This document shows, piece after piece, positions 10,070-19,395 of a DNA stretch of 64,000 bases. The notes beneath the pieces were generated by a model, which saw only the letters and a list, made by a program, of their open reading frames with translations, searched no databases and had not been told where the DNA came from. The stretch's first letter is position 1. Each line of letters opens with the position of its first letter. Location of the stretch: assembly GCA_913043235.1 (NCBI GenBank), contig CAJWLO010000004.1:18351-82350 (forward strand), written 5' to 3'. Source of the stretch: an uncultured Fidelibacterota bacterium. GTDB taxonomy: Bacteria; Fidelibacterota; Marinisomatia; Marinisomatales; UBA1611. The position numbers were made by a program, and so were the translations under genes.

Positions 10070-11398
10070 TTGACATCTTCAACTATTAAAATATTCATTC
10101 TTGATACCAATGTTATTTTGCATGATGCTACCTGCATTGAACAGTTTGAAGACAATGATGTCGCGATTCCTATTTCTGTGCTGGAGGAACTGGACCAGTT
10201 CAAACGCGGCAATGAACAAATTCATTATAACGCAAGGGAATTTCTACGCAGGTTGGATGAAATGTCCTGTGATCCGGCAAAAACAAATGGAGCAGCCTCT
10301 CAAGAATCTGAAAGCAAAATTCGAGTTGTAGTCAACCATAACTGGCATAAAGATGTCGAGGCCACATTGCAGGAAGATAGCCCGGATCACCGTATCATTA
10401 ACTGCGCCTACAAATTACACCAGCAAAATAGGGATAGATTAGTTGTACTGATCTCTAAAGATACCAATATGCGTCTTAAGGCACGGTCTCTCGGGCTACA
10501 AGCTGAAGATTATGCAACGGATAAAATTAACAATATAAGCCAGATCTATGCCGGTTCTAGGCTGGTGGATGATATCAGGTCTGAGATTATTGATGCGCTG
10601 TACTCCAGCTATGGTATTGTTACCAAAAATTTACCAGAGCTTGAAAACCCTCTAGCCAACGAAAATTTTATTCTGCGAAACGGAAAAAAATCAGTCCTGG
10701 CTACTTATAACCCTTTTGAGAAAAAGATCGTTCGTGTAGACGGAGCTGTGGCCTTCGGGATAAAACCGCGGAATGCGGAACAGTCTTTTGCACTCCAGAT
10801 ACTAATGGAAAAACGAATCCAGTTGGTCTCCCTATCAGGGAAGGCCGGTACCGGGAAAACACTCCTTGCCCTGGCCGCAGCCCTAGAATGCCGGACAGAA
10901 TACAAACAGATATTTCTGTCTCGACCCATTGTCCCCTTAAGCAATCGTGATCTGGGGTTTCTGCCTGGTGATATTCAATCTAAGCTGGATCCATACATGC
11001 AACCTTTATATGATAATCTATCCGTTATTCGTCATCAGTTCAAAGCCAGTAATAAACGGGCGATCAAGATTAATGAAATGCTCGAACAGGAAAAATTGTT
11101 AATTACCCCTCTGGCCTATATTCGCGGCCGTAGCCTGCAGAAAGCTTATTTCATTGTCGATGAGGCCCAGAATCTGACGCCCCATGAAGTGAAAACAGTG
11201 ATCACCCGTGCCGGGGAAGGAACAAAGATAATTTTTACGGGTGACATAAACCAGATCGATCATCCTTACCTAGATAAGCACTCAAATGGACTAACTTACC
11301 TGATCAGCCGCATGAAAGGTCAGGAAATTTTTGGGCATATTAATCTTGAGAAAGGGGAACGTAGTGAATTAGCTGAAATTGCCAGTAACTTTCTATAG
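10070..11398 (+). CDS. PIN domain-PhoH family ATPase (YlaK/PhoH2-like)
   Basis: N-terminal [14 protein letters not shown]; Walker [53 protein letters not shown] start. Confidence 0.9.
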   Translation: MTSSTIKIFILDTNVILHDATCIEQFEDNDVAIPISVLEELDQFKRGNEQIHYNAREFLRRLDEMSCDPAKTNGAASQESESKIRVVVNHNWHKDVEATLQEDSPDHRIINCAYKLHQQNRDRLVVLISKDTNMRLKARSLGLQAEDYATDKINNISQIYAGSRLVDDIRSEIIDALYSSYGIVTKNLPELENPLANENFILRNGKKSVLATYNPFEKKIVRVDGAVAFGIKPRNAEQSFALQILMEKRIQLVSLSGKAGTGKTLLALAAALECRTEYKQIFLSRPIVPLSNRDLGFLPGDIQSKLDPYMQPLYDNLSVIRHQFKASNKRAIKINEMLEQEKLLITPLAYIRGRSLQKAYFIVDEAQNLTPHEVKTVITRAGEGTKIIFTGDINQIDHPYLDKHSNGLTYLISRMKGQEIFGHINLEKGERSELAEIASNFL

Positions 11399-11411
11399 CA
11401 ATATACCTGCT

Positions 11412-11762
11412 TCAGGGATTTAAATTTTCTTTCAAGGTTTTACTTTTTTCTTCCAGCTCTTCCAGTAGCTCATCTTTGGCCGCCTTGACTTTCTCATCCA
11501 TTACTTCTCTCGCTGTTTCTTTTACTTTTTCCATATTCTCAGTGACAGATTTCTTTAACTCTTCCGTAGTAACAGGAACCTCTTGCCCTGTATAATTTAA
11601 ATAAACAACATAGAGCACCAATACAATACCAATCAATATAACCAATTTGATTATCCGCTTCACAATACCGTAGACCATAATAAGACCCAGGATGACAGCA
11701 ATAGCCAAATAGACGGGATTGGAAGAGATCTGTTCAATGATATTTACCATAATGTGCTCCAA
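11412..11762 (-). CDS. small membrane-anchored coiled-coil hypothetical protein
   Basis: TM segments followed by a charged helical C-terminus. Confidence 0.55.
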   Translation of the reverse strand: MEHIMVNIIEQISSNPVYLAIAVILGLIMVYGIVKRIIKLVILIGIVLVLYVVYLNYTGQEVPVTTEELKKSVTENMEKVKETAREVMDEKVKAAKDELLEELEEKSKTLKENLNP

Positions 11763-11782
11763 GAACCAATTGAATCTAACAA

Positions 11783-12463
11783 ATGAAGAGATTATGGATT
11801 AATGTAAAATTGGTAATTTTATCCATGCGCAGGTACTGGATCTTTATTATAACTCCTCTACTGTTTTCGCAGCCACAATACCCGGCTGACTCCTTGCTGG
11901 CTTCTAAATCTGTACCGTTAATTTATAAGACAGGCCTCCTGCCCATTGCCGCCTGGCAACGATTATCTTACAATACAGACTTGCTTAACTGCCAATTTTA
12001 TCCTAGTTGTTCTAATTATGGTGCGGAGGCAATCAAAAAATACGGTCTACTCCGCGGCAGCGCGCTAGCCTCAGAGCGAATCGTACGCTGTAGTCCCTTC
12101 GCCCTCCATTACCATATGGAAACCAAGGCTCCTTTTCATGCCCCTGATGGCCGATTAATTGATTACGTAATACCTGATCCAGCTAACAAAACAACGAAAT
12201 CTCCACTGATTGCTTCTCTTCTTTCCTCTCTACTTCCCGGTTCGGGGCGGATTTACGCCGGAAGAACCTGGGATGGGATCATGGGCATGTGGACTATATA
12301 CCTAGTAGGAAGTTCAGCGTATTACTCACTTAAAGACGACCGTCCCATCGCCGGTCCTCTATTCGGGGCCACCGCACTTATCGTTTATTTTGGCGAGATC
12401 TACGGTGCATGGCGGACCGCTAAATATTACGAAATAAAGGGATATGAGGATCAAGAACTATGA
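11783..12463 (+). CDS. YidD-like protein with C-terminal transmembrane extension
   Basis: [37 protein letters not shown] is the YidD core; then [22 protein letters not shown] with TM segments. Start could be 11825. Confidence 0.8.
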   Translation: MKRLWINVKLVILSMRRYWIFIITPLLFSQPQYPADSLLASKSVPLIYKTGLLPIAAWQRLSYNTDLLNCQFYPSCSNYGAEAIKKYGLLRGSALASERIVRCSPFALHYHMETKAPFHAPDGRLIDYVIPDPANKTTKSPLIASLLSSLLPGSGRIYAGRTWDGIMGMWTIYLVGSSAYYSLKDDRPIAGPLFGATALIVYFGEIYGAWRTAKYYEIKGYEDQEL

Positions 12464-12567
12464 ATACTGATACTTTTGATTTTCGCTATTATTTTGATCC
12501 TACACATTGATCATACAATGGAGCTAAAGTATTTACAAAAATTATCAAAAATAGATTACTTAAGTAG

Positions 12568-12640
12568 AGCCACCGAGGAGAATCGAACTCCTGACCTATG
12601 GTTTACGAAACCATTGCTCTACCAACTGAGCTACGGTGGC
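12568..12640 (-). tRNA. tRNA-Thr(CGT)
   Basis: Minus strand GCCACCGTAGCTCAGTTGGTAGAGCAATGGTTTCGTAAACCATAGGTCAGGAGTTCGATTCTCCTCGGTGGCT folds as a complete cloverleaf; anticodon loop TTCGTAA. Confidence 0.95.
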
Positions 12641-12772
12641 AATAAAAAAAATAACAATTGATTACAAATTGTCAATCAAATAAAGTGGTAAAAAATCTTT
12701 AATAACTTTTAATTATGCAATTGAAATAAAATAAAAATGTATTGGGTTAGTAAATTTAAATCAAGAACCCTA

Positions 12773-12816
12773 TTCGTAATCAGTAGTAGGTGGGTTCGAG
12801 TCCCATACCCGGCTCA
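12773..12816 (+). pseudogene. orphan tRNA 3' half (anticodon loop through acceptor)
   Basis: TTCGTAATCAGTAGTAGGTGGGTTCGAGTCCCATACCCGGCTCA: anticodon-loop sequence, T-arm and 3' acceptor strand, with no 5' half upstream. Confidence 0.75.
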
Positions 12817-12883
12817 TCATAAACTTACCCCACAACTGGACAATTATTTAATCTAATGTTTTATATTAATTAAATTATTGATA

Positions 12884-13579
12884 ATGAAAAAAGTATTTCT
12901 TGATTGTGGAGGAAATGATGGTTGCTCTGTTAGAAAATTTCGTGATTTACATGATAAAAATAATGATTATATTATACATAGTTTTGAACCTAATCCTATT
13001 TTTAAGAAATGCTATTCTAATTTTTTTAATCATACTTTCCATGAAGTTGCTACATGGATTTATGATGGAAATATTAAATTATACCTTGATTATATAGATG
13101 GAGATGGCAGTAGTCTTATTAAAGAAAAAAAAATATTATTTGATAGTCCTTCTCAAATTCAAGAAAAAAAATCAACTATTGTTAAATGTATTGATTTAAG
13201 TAAATGGATATTAGATAATTTAGTTTCTACAGATAGGATTATATTAAAATTGGATATTGAAGGTGCAGAATATGATGTATTAAAAAAAATGATACTTGAT
13301 GGTTCTATAAATTATATTGATGAATTATTTATAGATTGGCATTGGGATAAAATTGGAAAATCTAAGAAGGAACATGATTTATTTATATCATCATTAAACG
13401 ATGTAATAGTTGATTCTTCTTGGGATGCAGGTGATTTTAAATATCGCTCTCGATTAGTTTGGAAATTATATTTAAAAAAAGAATTATTTTTTTCAAAGAA
13501 ATACTTAAAAACACTTAAGAATTACTTAATATATAATATCAAAAATTTCTCCCTTGTTTTATTTCTTACCAATTATTGA
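12884..13579 (+). CDS. FkbM-family methyltransferase
   Basis: VFLDCGGNDGCSVRKF, HSFEPNP, ILKLDIEGAEYDVLKKM, typical of FkbM MTases; markedly AT-rich. ORF track starts at TTG 12878; ATG 12884 preferred. Confidence 0.8.
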   Translation: MKKVFLDCGGNDGCSVRKFRDLHDKNNDYIIHSFEPNPIFKKCYSNFFNHTFHEVATWIYDGNIKLYLDYIDGDGSSLIKEKKILFDSPSQIQEKKSTIVKCIDLSKWILDNLVSTDRIILKLDIEGAEYDVLKKMILDGSINYIDELFIDWHWDKIGKSKKEHDLFISSLNDVIVDSSWDAGDFKYRSRLVWKLYLKKELFFSKKYLKTLKNYLIYNIKNFSLVLFLTNY

Positions 13580-13647
13580 TTTACTGAACGACTACTGAAC
13601 CGATAGTTCCAAGTCCTTCACAAGAGAGATTTAAGTATATGAAAACA

Positions 13648-13685
13648 TTACGAATTTGGCACTCTTCCAACTGAGTTACGGTGGC
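13648..13685 (-). pseudogene. orphan tRNA-Thr 5' half (acceptor through anticodon loop)
   Basis: Minus strand GCCACCGTAACTCAGTTGGAAGAGTGCCAAATTCGTAA resembles the 5' half of the intact tRNA at 12568-12640, then loses tRNA structure. Confidence 0.75.
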
Positions 13686-13692
13686 TTTTATA

Positions 13693-14112
13693 TTAGTAAA
13701 CTTCTACTTCCAACAGTTCCACGTCAAAGATCAAAGCTGCATTAGGTGGTATCACATTACCAGCTCCCTTAGCGCCATAGCCCAATTCAGCAGGAATTTT
13801 CAGTTTTCGTTTTCCACCTACCTTCATCCCTTTAACACCCAAATCCCAGCCTTTGATCACAGAGCCCACCCCAAGCGTAAATGTGAATGGCTCACGCCCC
13901 GGCTTCAGGGACGAATCAAAAATACTGCCATCCTCTAGCTTACCGGTATAATTCACTACTACTTTATTAAAATCCTGTGCTTCCGCACCTTTTCCAACCA
14001 CAAGGTCTTCCATGACTAAACCATTATTCATAGTTATTAATTTTCCTTTTTGACTGCATCCGGTTACTAACATTGTTAAAACCAGAATAATTTTTTTATG
14101 TGAGAATTTCAT
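13693..14112 (-). CDS. FKBP-type peptidyl-prolyl cis-trans isomerase, lipoprotein
   Basis: [46 protein letters not shown]; lipobox VTGC. Confidence 0.9.
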   Translation of the reverse strand: MKFSHKKIILVLTMLVTGCSQKGKLITMNNGLVMEDLVVGKGAEAQDFNKVVVNYTGKLEDGSIFDSSLKPGREPFTFTLGVGSVIKGWDLGVKGMKVGGKRKLKIPAELGYGAKGAGNVIPPNAALIFDVELLEVEVY

Positions 14113-14162
14113 TTGTTGATCGTTCCTCTTTCCATAGAAAAGGGTGTTAAATTTATTGTCCT

Positions 14163-15467
14163 ATGAATAAGCCGCAAACATTATTCGATTCTAACCTACC
14201 TCCATTAGCGGAAAGAGTTCGCCCAGAATCAGCCGATTGGTTTTACGGACAGGAGCATCTTGTCGGGAATGAAAAAATTCTTTCTCGGCTCTTGGAAGGC
14301 AAATCATCTTTTTCCATCATTTTCTGGGGTCCACCTGGGACTGGAAAAACGACATTAGCACGAATGGTTGCTAAAGCCTCAAACGCCATTATAAAGGAAT
14401 TATCTGCGGTATCCAGCGGAGTGAAGGACCTCAGAGAAGTAATCAAGTTAAGTCAGAGTAATCGTGAAATGGGCCGAAAAACGATTCTTTTCATTGATGA
14501 GATCCATCGCTTCAGCAAGAGCCAGCAGGATTCGTTGCTCCACGCTGTGGAAGATGGCACTATCACCCTGATTGGCGCAACCACAGAAAATCCATCCTTT
14601 GAAGTAATATCACCACTTTTGTCCAGATGTAAAATATTGACCTTAAAACCGCTGAATCCTGAACATTTACACCATATTTTAGAATATGCATTTGACCAGG
14701 ATGTGATATTGGCCAAAGGGGAATTCTCCCTGGATACAACGGAAAAGGAACTACTAATTCAGTCATCTGGCGGAGATGCCCGGAAAATGCTAAACACACT
14801 AGAAATTTCCATAAGTCTAACCGGTGGTGATGGCAGGATTACAAAAGAGATTTTAACTGAAGCCCTCCAATCCAAAACGCTGATCTACGATAAACAAGGT
14901 GAATACCATTATGATACCATCAGTGCATTTATTAAATCGGTCCGAGGATCCGACCCAGATGCTGCAGTGTATTGGCTGGCTGTGATGCTAGAAGGGGGTG
15001 AAAAACCAGAATTCATAGCGCGGAGGCTCATCGTACTTGCCGCGGAAGATATCGGTAATGCCGATCCTAGCGGGCTTACTCTCGCCACTTCCGGATTCCA
15101 AGCAGTCCAAATAATTGGCATGCCAGAAGCATGTCTAATTTTAGCTCAGGTCACTACTTACCTATCAGCTGCACCTAAATCCAATGCCAGCTATAAGGCC
15201 ATCAAATCCAGTATGGCTGTAGTAAAGGAAACCGGAACTAGCACCGTTCCCCTGCATTTAAGAAATGCACCTACAGATCTTATGAAAGACATCGATTACG
15301 GTAAGGAATACAGGTATCCCCATTATCATCGGGATCATTTCATCCTTGAAAACTATTTTCCTGATGGAATTGAGAATACATTTTATCATCCCACAAGCCA
15401 GGGTCACGAAGAATGGATCAAAAACAGGCTGAAATCCCTTTGGAAAGAGCGTTATTCGGATATATGA
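14163..15467 (+). CDS. rarA: replication-associated recombination protein A (MgsA/RarA AAA ATPase)
   Basis: FWGPPGTGKTTLARMVA, LFIDEIHRFSKSQQDSLLHAVEDG, GGDARKMLNTLE. Confidence 0.92.
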   Translation: MNKPQTLFDSNLPPLAERVRPESADWFYGQEHLVGNEKILSRLLEGKSSFSIIFWGPPGTGKTTLARMVAKASNAIIKELSAVSSGVKDLREVIKLSQSNREMGRKTILFIDEIHRFSKSQQDSLLHAVEDGTITLIGATTENPSFEVISPLLSRCKILTLKPLNPEHLHHILEYAFDQDVILAKGEFSLDTTEKELLIQSSGGDARKMLNTLEISISLTGGDGRITKEILTEALQSKTLIYDKQGEYHYDTISAFIKSVRGSDPDAAVYWLAVMLEGGEKPEFIARRLIVLAAEDIGNADPSGLTLATSGFQAVQIIGMPEACLILAQVTTYLSAAPKSNASYKAIKSSMAVVKETGTSTVPLHLRNAPTDLMKDIDYGKEYRYPHYHRDHFILENYFPDGIENTFYHPTSQGHEEWIKNRLKSLWKERYSDI

Positions 15468-18400
15468 GTATTTTTCGTTTATTCTGGATCTTATTAATTC
15501 TTACCACTGTCTTGCTTGGTAAGGATCGCTTGCGACTTGAAAAAGCTGATGTATTGGAAAGCAAAACAATAGATGGAAAAACAGTTCAATATTTATCAGG
15601 AAATGTGATCATCACTAAAGGGGATTTGACCCTCACCTGTCAGGAGGGACGCAACTACGAGAGAGAAGAAATTGCCAATTTATTCCATAACGTAACTGCT
15701 ACTAAGGAAACCACAATCTTAACCTGCGATACTTTAAAATTTTTTTCCCGAGAAGACCGTATACTCAGTAGCGGGAACCCCCATGTTTTGGATAATGATT
15801 ATGATCTAGTTGCGGATTCCATCATTGTTTTTACAGAGCAAGATAGCGGCGTTGCCATCGGCAAGGTGCGTCTACAGCAAAAGGGACAAACCATTTATGC
15901 CGATCGCATCGAATATGAAAAAAAATCAGACCAAGACGGTGTATCTTACACTGCGATCGGTCAGGTAGTCATTGAAGATTCTTCCCGGAAAGCAACCTGC
16001 GGCAGGGCCCGTTATGAACGTACAAAAGAGGTCACCACCTTAGAGTTGGAACCTGAGATAAAAGAGAATGGACGGATTCTTGCTGGTGAAAAAATTATTC
16101 TTACGTACAAAAATGAAATCCTGGAAACATTGCACATCCCCAAGAAAGCCCATGGCATTACATCTGTAAAGGGATACAAAAATACAGAATTGGATTCACT
16201 GGTTATCCAGGATTCAGTTCAATTTTTTGATGATATGGAAAGCACCGTATTGACGGGATATTTTGTTGAAGGGATTTTGGATTCCATGCGCCTTGAGGGC
16301 ATGGCAACATCCCTATATCATATTTTTGATGATTCGCTCTACCAAGGCAGAAACAAAACTTCCGGCGACACCATTACGATCTCTTTTCTTGACAATGATC
16401 TGGATAAACTCACTGTGATCGGGGGCTCTCAAGGGATCTATACACCGGATAAGGCCGGTGCAGATATGGAATTCCCAATAATCTACTCCGCTGATGAGAT
16501 TCACTACCGGGTGCCAGTGGAAAAAACAGACCTAACCGGCCAGGCCAAGATCAAACATGATAATACAGATCTGGAAGCTGGTTTTGTGACCGTGGATTGG
16601 AAAACAGACATGCTTAATGCCCTGCCTCGACCCAAACAAGATACACTCTCTGAATCGATCCAGCCGGTCATTAAGGAAAAAGGGAAAGATCCTATGTCAG
16701 GAGACAGGATGACTTATAACCTAAAGACACGGAAAGGTCGGATGGTAAAAGGTGCCACGCAGGCCGATGACGGATACTACACCGGTCACGAGATCCGCAA
16801 TGAATCTAAAAAAGTAATTTTTATTCAGAATTCCACTTATACAACTTGTGACCTAGATGTTCCCCATTTTCATTTTGAATCCACCAAAATGAAAATCATC
16901 CAGAATGATGTAGTCATTGCCCGGCCCATCATTCTGCACCTGGCCCAGATTCCAATCATGGGTGTGCCTCTAGGAATTTTCCCTCACAAGGGTGGAACCC
17001 GCCACTCAGGGTGGATCATGCCATCCTATGGTGAATCAAAATACCGCGGGCAATACATAGATGGGCTGGGATTTTACTGGGCACCCAGTGATTATTGGGA
17101 TTCTAAATTCACCATGAGTATGGGTGACCGTCAGGGATTAGTTTTTCGTGTCAATAATAATTACCGACTACGGTATAAATTCAGTGGCAATCTTAATATC
17201 CGCAGTCAGCAGTTTCTGATTGGATCAAATGATATCACCGATCTGGGTTCGTCTAGGAAAAGCGCTCTGAATATCCGCTGGTCTCATTCCCAAGTCCTTC
17301 GCAACAACCAGTCTTTCAACGCAAATGTCACCTATTCCAGTAGCGGCGACTACAATAAGAAATATGGACTCACCGAGGCGGACCGTATGAATCAGAAAGC
17401 GATCTCCAATGTTTCCTATTCCAAGCGTTGGTCAAAATCAAAAAACTCTCTTAGTACCAACCTGTATTCCAATCTTGACCTTTTAATCGATGATAAAGTA
17501 AATCCTGTATCTCCCTTTTACGTGAACCCGATCCGGGCTGGTACACAATTGAATATTGTAAATCGTACTATGCCCAAAATATCATTTCGCCACGGGCAGA
17601 GTAATTTGATCCCCACTACAGCCATAGATAAAAAATGGTACAACAATATCACTTGGAATTACGGTCTCAACTTTACCAGCAAAGACCGGGATTATTATGA
17701 ATCAGAAGCACACGCCATCGATGACAGTACAATAGTTTTCCAGTGGCAAAGAAATGATGTCGGAGATCCGGTAGTTCTTGATGAGCAAACCCAGGGCTGG
17801 GTACATACAACATCCATCAACGCTCCCCAGAAATTATTAAAACACATTGCGTTCAACCCCAGTATGAGTATTCGATCTGTATGGGTAAACGAATCCTATG
17901 ACGGAATATGGAACGATAGCACAGATTCATTTACAAAAATTTCAAAGAAGGGCTTTGCCAACAGGACCACAGGATCCTTCTCTTTGAGTGCTAATACAAA
18001 ATTATATGGTATGTTTCCCATTCCTTTCGGTCCTCTAAAGGTGATCCGTCATACTGCTTCACCATCCATCAGTTTTTCCTATACACCTAATTTTTCCAAG
18101 CCTGTTTTTGGTCAGGACCTGGGCTATATTAAGACTCATACCGATACGGTCGGGAATGAAATTCTATTTGACCGTTTCGCCGGTACTATGGCTGGAAGCA
18201 CACCCCGATCCGAAAGCAAGTCAATGAATTTTTCCCTGAACAATATTTTCCAAGCAAAAATGAAAAAAGGTGAAGAAGAGAAAAAAGTAGATCTTTTGAG
18301 CTGGCGCATGAGCAGCGGTTATAATTTTGCAGCGGATGAATTCCAACTAGCCAATCTTCGCAGTTCACTGCGGTCCAGAATCGCGGGCAAACTTAACCTA

Positions 18401-18997
18401 GATCTTTCCATCACCCATGACTTTTACCAATACGATCCTGAAAAAGGTCGAATCTCAGAATTCAATAAAAATACCAGCGGTATGCTTGATCCTCGCATGA
18501 CCAACGCTCGTTTTTCCACCGGTTTCCGTTTTTCTGGCAAGCACTGGTCCGAAACAAGTAATAATGAGGAAGATCCAGATTCATTATCCGTGGAAGAAGA
18601 CCTAGCCGGCCCTGGATTGGTCAACCCTGTGAAATCCATGCGCAATACCTTGAATAGCGGTCAACTGTGGAGTACAAACATCAGTTTAAGTTATTCCTAT
18701 TCTGCATTGAACCCTAATCAGGTAAAAAAGACCTTCTGGATTAACACATCTTCCTCATTCCAAGTCACACAAAACTGGAAAGTCTCTTATCGTGCCCGCT
18801 TTGATATGATAAACCGAGACCTGGTGAGTCATTCTTTTTCTGTTTATCGTGATTTGCACTGCTGGGAATTATCCTTAAACTGGACTCCAGGTGGCATTGG
18901 GCAGGGTGTCAATTTTAAAATAAATGTAAAATCTCCTACTCTTCGTGATTTAAAGATTGAGAAAAGGGGCGGTGTCTATTCCCGTTCACCATTCTAA
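15464..18997 (+). CDS. LptD/OstA-like LPS-assembly outer-membrane protein
   Basis: ATG overlaps rarA stop (ATGA); signal peptide MSIFRLFWILLILTTVLLG; OstA-like N-terminal repeats and long C-terminal beta-barrel. ORF-track start 15413 is probably too far upstream. Confidence 0.8.
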   Translation: MSIFRLFWILLILTTVLLGKDRLRLEKADVLESKTIDGKTVQYLSGNVIITKGDLTLTCQEGRNYEREEIANLFHNVTATKETTILTCDTLKFFSREDRILSSGNPHVLDNDYDLVADSIIVFTEQDSGVAIGKVRLQQKGQTIYADRIEYEKKSDQDGVSYTAIGQVVIEDSSRKATCGRARYERTKEVTTLELEPEIKENGRILAGEKIILTYKNEILETLHIPKKAHGITSVKGYKNTELDSLVIQDSVQFFDDMESTVLTGYFVEGILDSMRLEGMATSLYHIFDDSLYQGRNKTSGDTITISFLDNDLDKLTVIGGSQGIYTPDKAGADMEFPIIYSADEIHYRVPVEKTDLTGQAKIKHDNTDLEAGFVTVDWKTDMLNALPRPKQDTLSESIQPVIKEKGKDPMSGDRMTYNLKTRKGRMVKGATQADDGYYTGHEIRNESKKVIFIQNSTYTTCDLDVPHFHFESTKMKIIQNDVVIARPIILHLAQIPIMGVPLGIFPHKGGTRHSGWIMPSYGESKYRGQYIDGLGFYWAPSDYWDSKFTMSMGDRQGLVFRVNNNYRLRYKFSGNLNIRSQQFLIGSNDITDLGSSRKSALNIRWSHSQVLRNNQSFNANVTYSSSGDYNKKYGLTEADRMNQKAISNVSYSKRWSKSKNSLSTNLYSNLDLLIDDKVNPVSPFYVNPIRAGTQLNIVNRTMPKISFRHGQSNLIPTTAIDKKWYNNITWNYGLNFTSKDRDYYESEAHAIDDSTIVFQWQRNDVGDPVVLDEQTQGWVHTTSINAPQKLLKHIAFNPSMSIRSVWVNESYDGIWNDSTDSFTKISKKGFANRTTGSFSLSANTKLYGMFPIPFGPLKVIRHTASPSISFSYTPNFSKPVFGQDLGYIKTHTDTVGNEILFDRFAGTMAGSTPRSESKSMNFSLNNIFQAKMKKGEEEKKVDLLSWRMSSGYNFAADEFQLANLRSSLRSRIAGKLNLDLSITHDFYQYDPEKGRISEFNKNTSGMLDPRMTNARFSTGFRFSGKHWSETSNNEEDPDSLSVEEDLAGPGLVNPVKSMRNTLNSGQLWSTNISLSYSYSALNPNQVKKTFWINTSSSFQVTQNWKVSYRARFDMINRDLVSHSFSVYRDLHCWELSLNWTPGGIGQGVNFKINVKSPTLRDLKIEKRGGVYSRSPF

Positions 18998-19056
18998 TCA
19001 ACTATTTTTTCTACCAACCGGATGTAAGAAATTCAAAAGCAATTATTGCTGAAATT

Positions 19057-19395
19057 ATGATCTGTCCTGAATGTCATGCTGAATATCTAAACCATATCAA
19101 AGAATGTGGAGATTGCGGGATATCCCTCATCAATGCATCTGATTTTGACCTGTCGATCCCGGAAATAACCTGGCTGCCTTTATATCCCTTTAAAGGAAAA
19201 ATATATGCGGATATGGCTGCTGAATTGCTGGATAAGGAAGAGATCCCCTATTACTTGAAAATGGATTGGGCTTCTTCAGCTTTTGCCATTGAAGCTGCTA
19301 CTATTCCAGGACAGGTTGTACAAATTCTGGTTCCCGAACCATCTTTAGAAAAGGCCGCAGAAATTGTGAGTTCCATTACTGGACACGAGAATTGA
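19057..19395 (+). CDS. DUF2007-like small zinc-ribbon protein
   Basis: CPECHAEYLNHIKECGDCG; C-terminal VQILVPEPSLEKAAEIV. Confidence 0.65.
   Translation: MICPECHAEYLNHIKECGDCGISLINASDFDLSIPEITWLPLYPFKGKIYADMAAELLDKEEIPYYLKMDWASSAFAIEAATIPGQVVQILVPEPSLEKAAEIVSSITGHEN

Noticed and set aside
10070-11398. PIN-PhoH fusion as a novel toxin system
   Set aside because: PIN-PhoH (YlaK/PhoH2) is a widespread known architecture.
12476-12661. 61-aa plus-strand ORF
   Set aside because: Runs through the complement of tRNA-Thr; no protein-like features.
12640-13690. Possible complete mobile element with integrase
   Set aside because: No recombinase or transposase ORF found; only cargo and tRNA fragments remain, so only a relic is proposed.
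13681-13938. 85-aa plus-strand ORF
   Set aside because: Antisense to the FKBP gene and overlapping the tRNA remnant.
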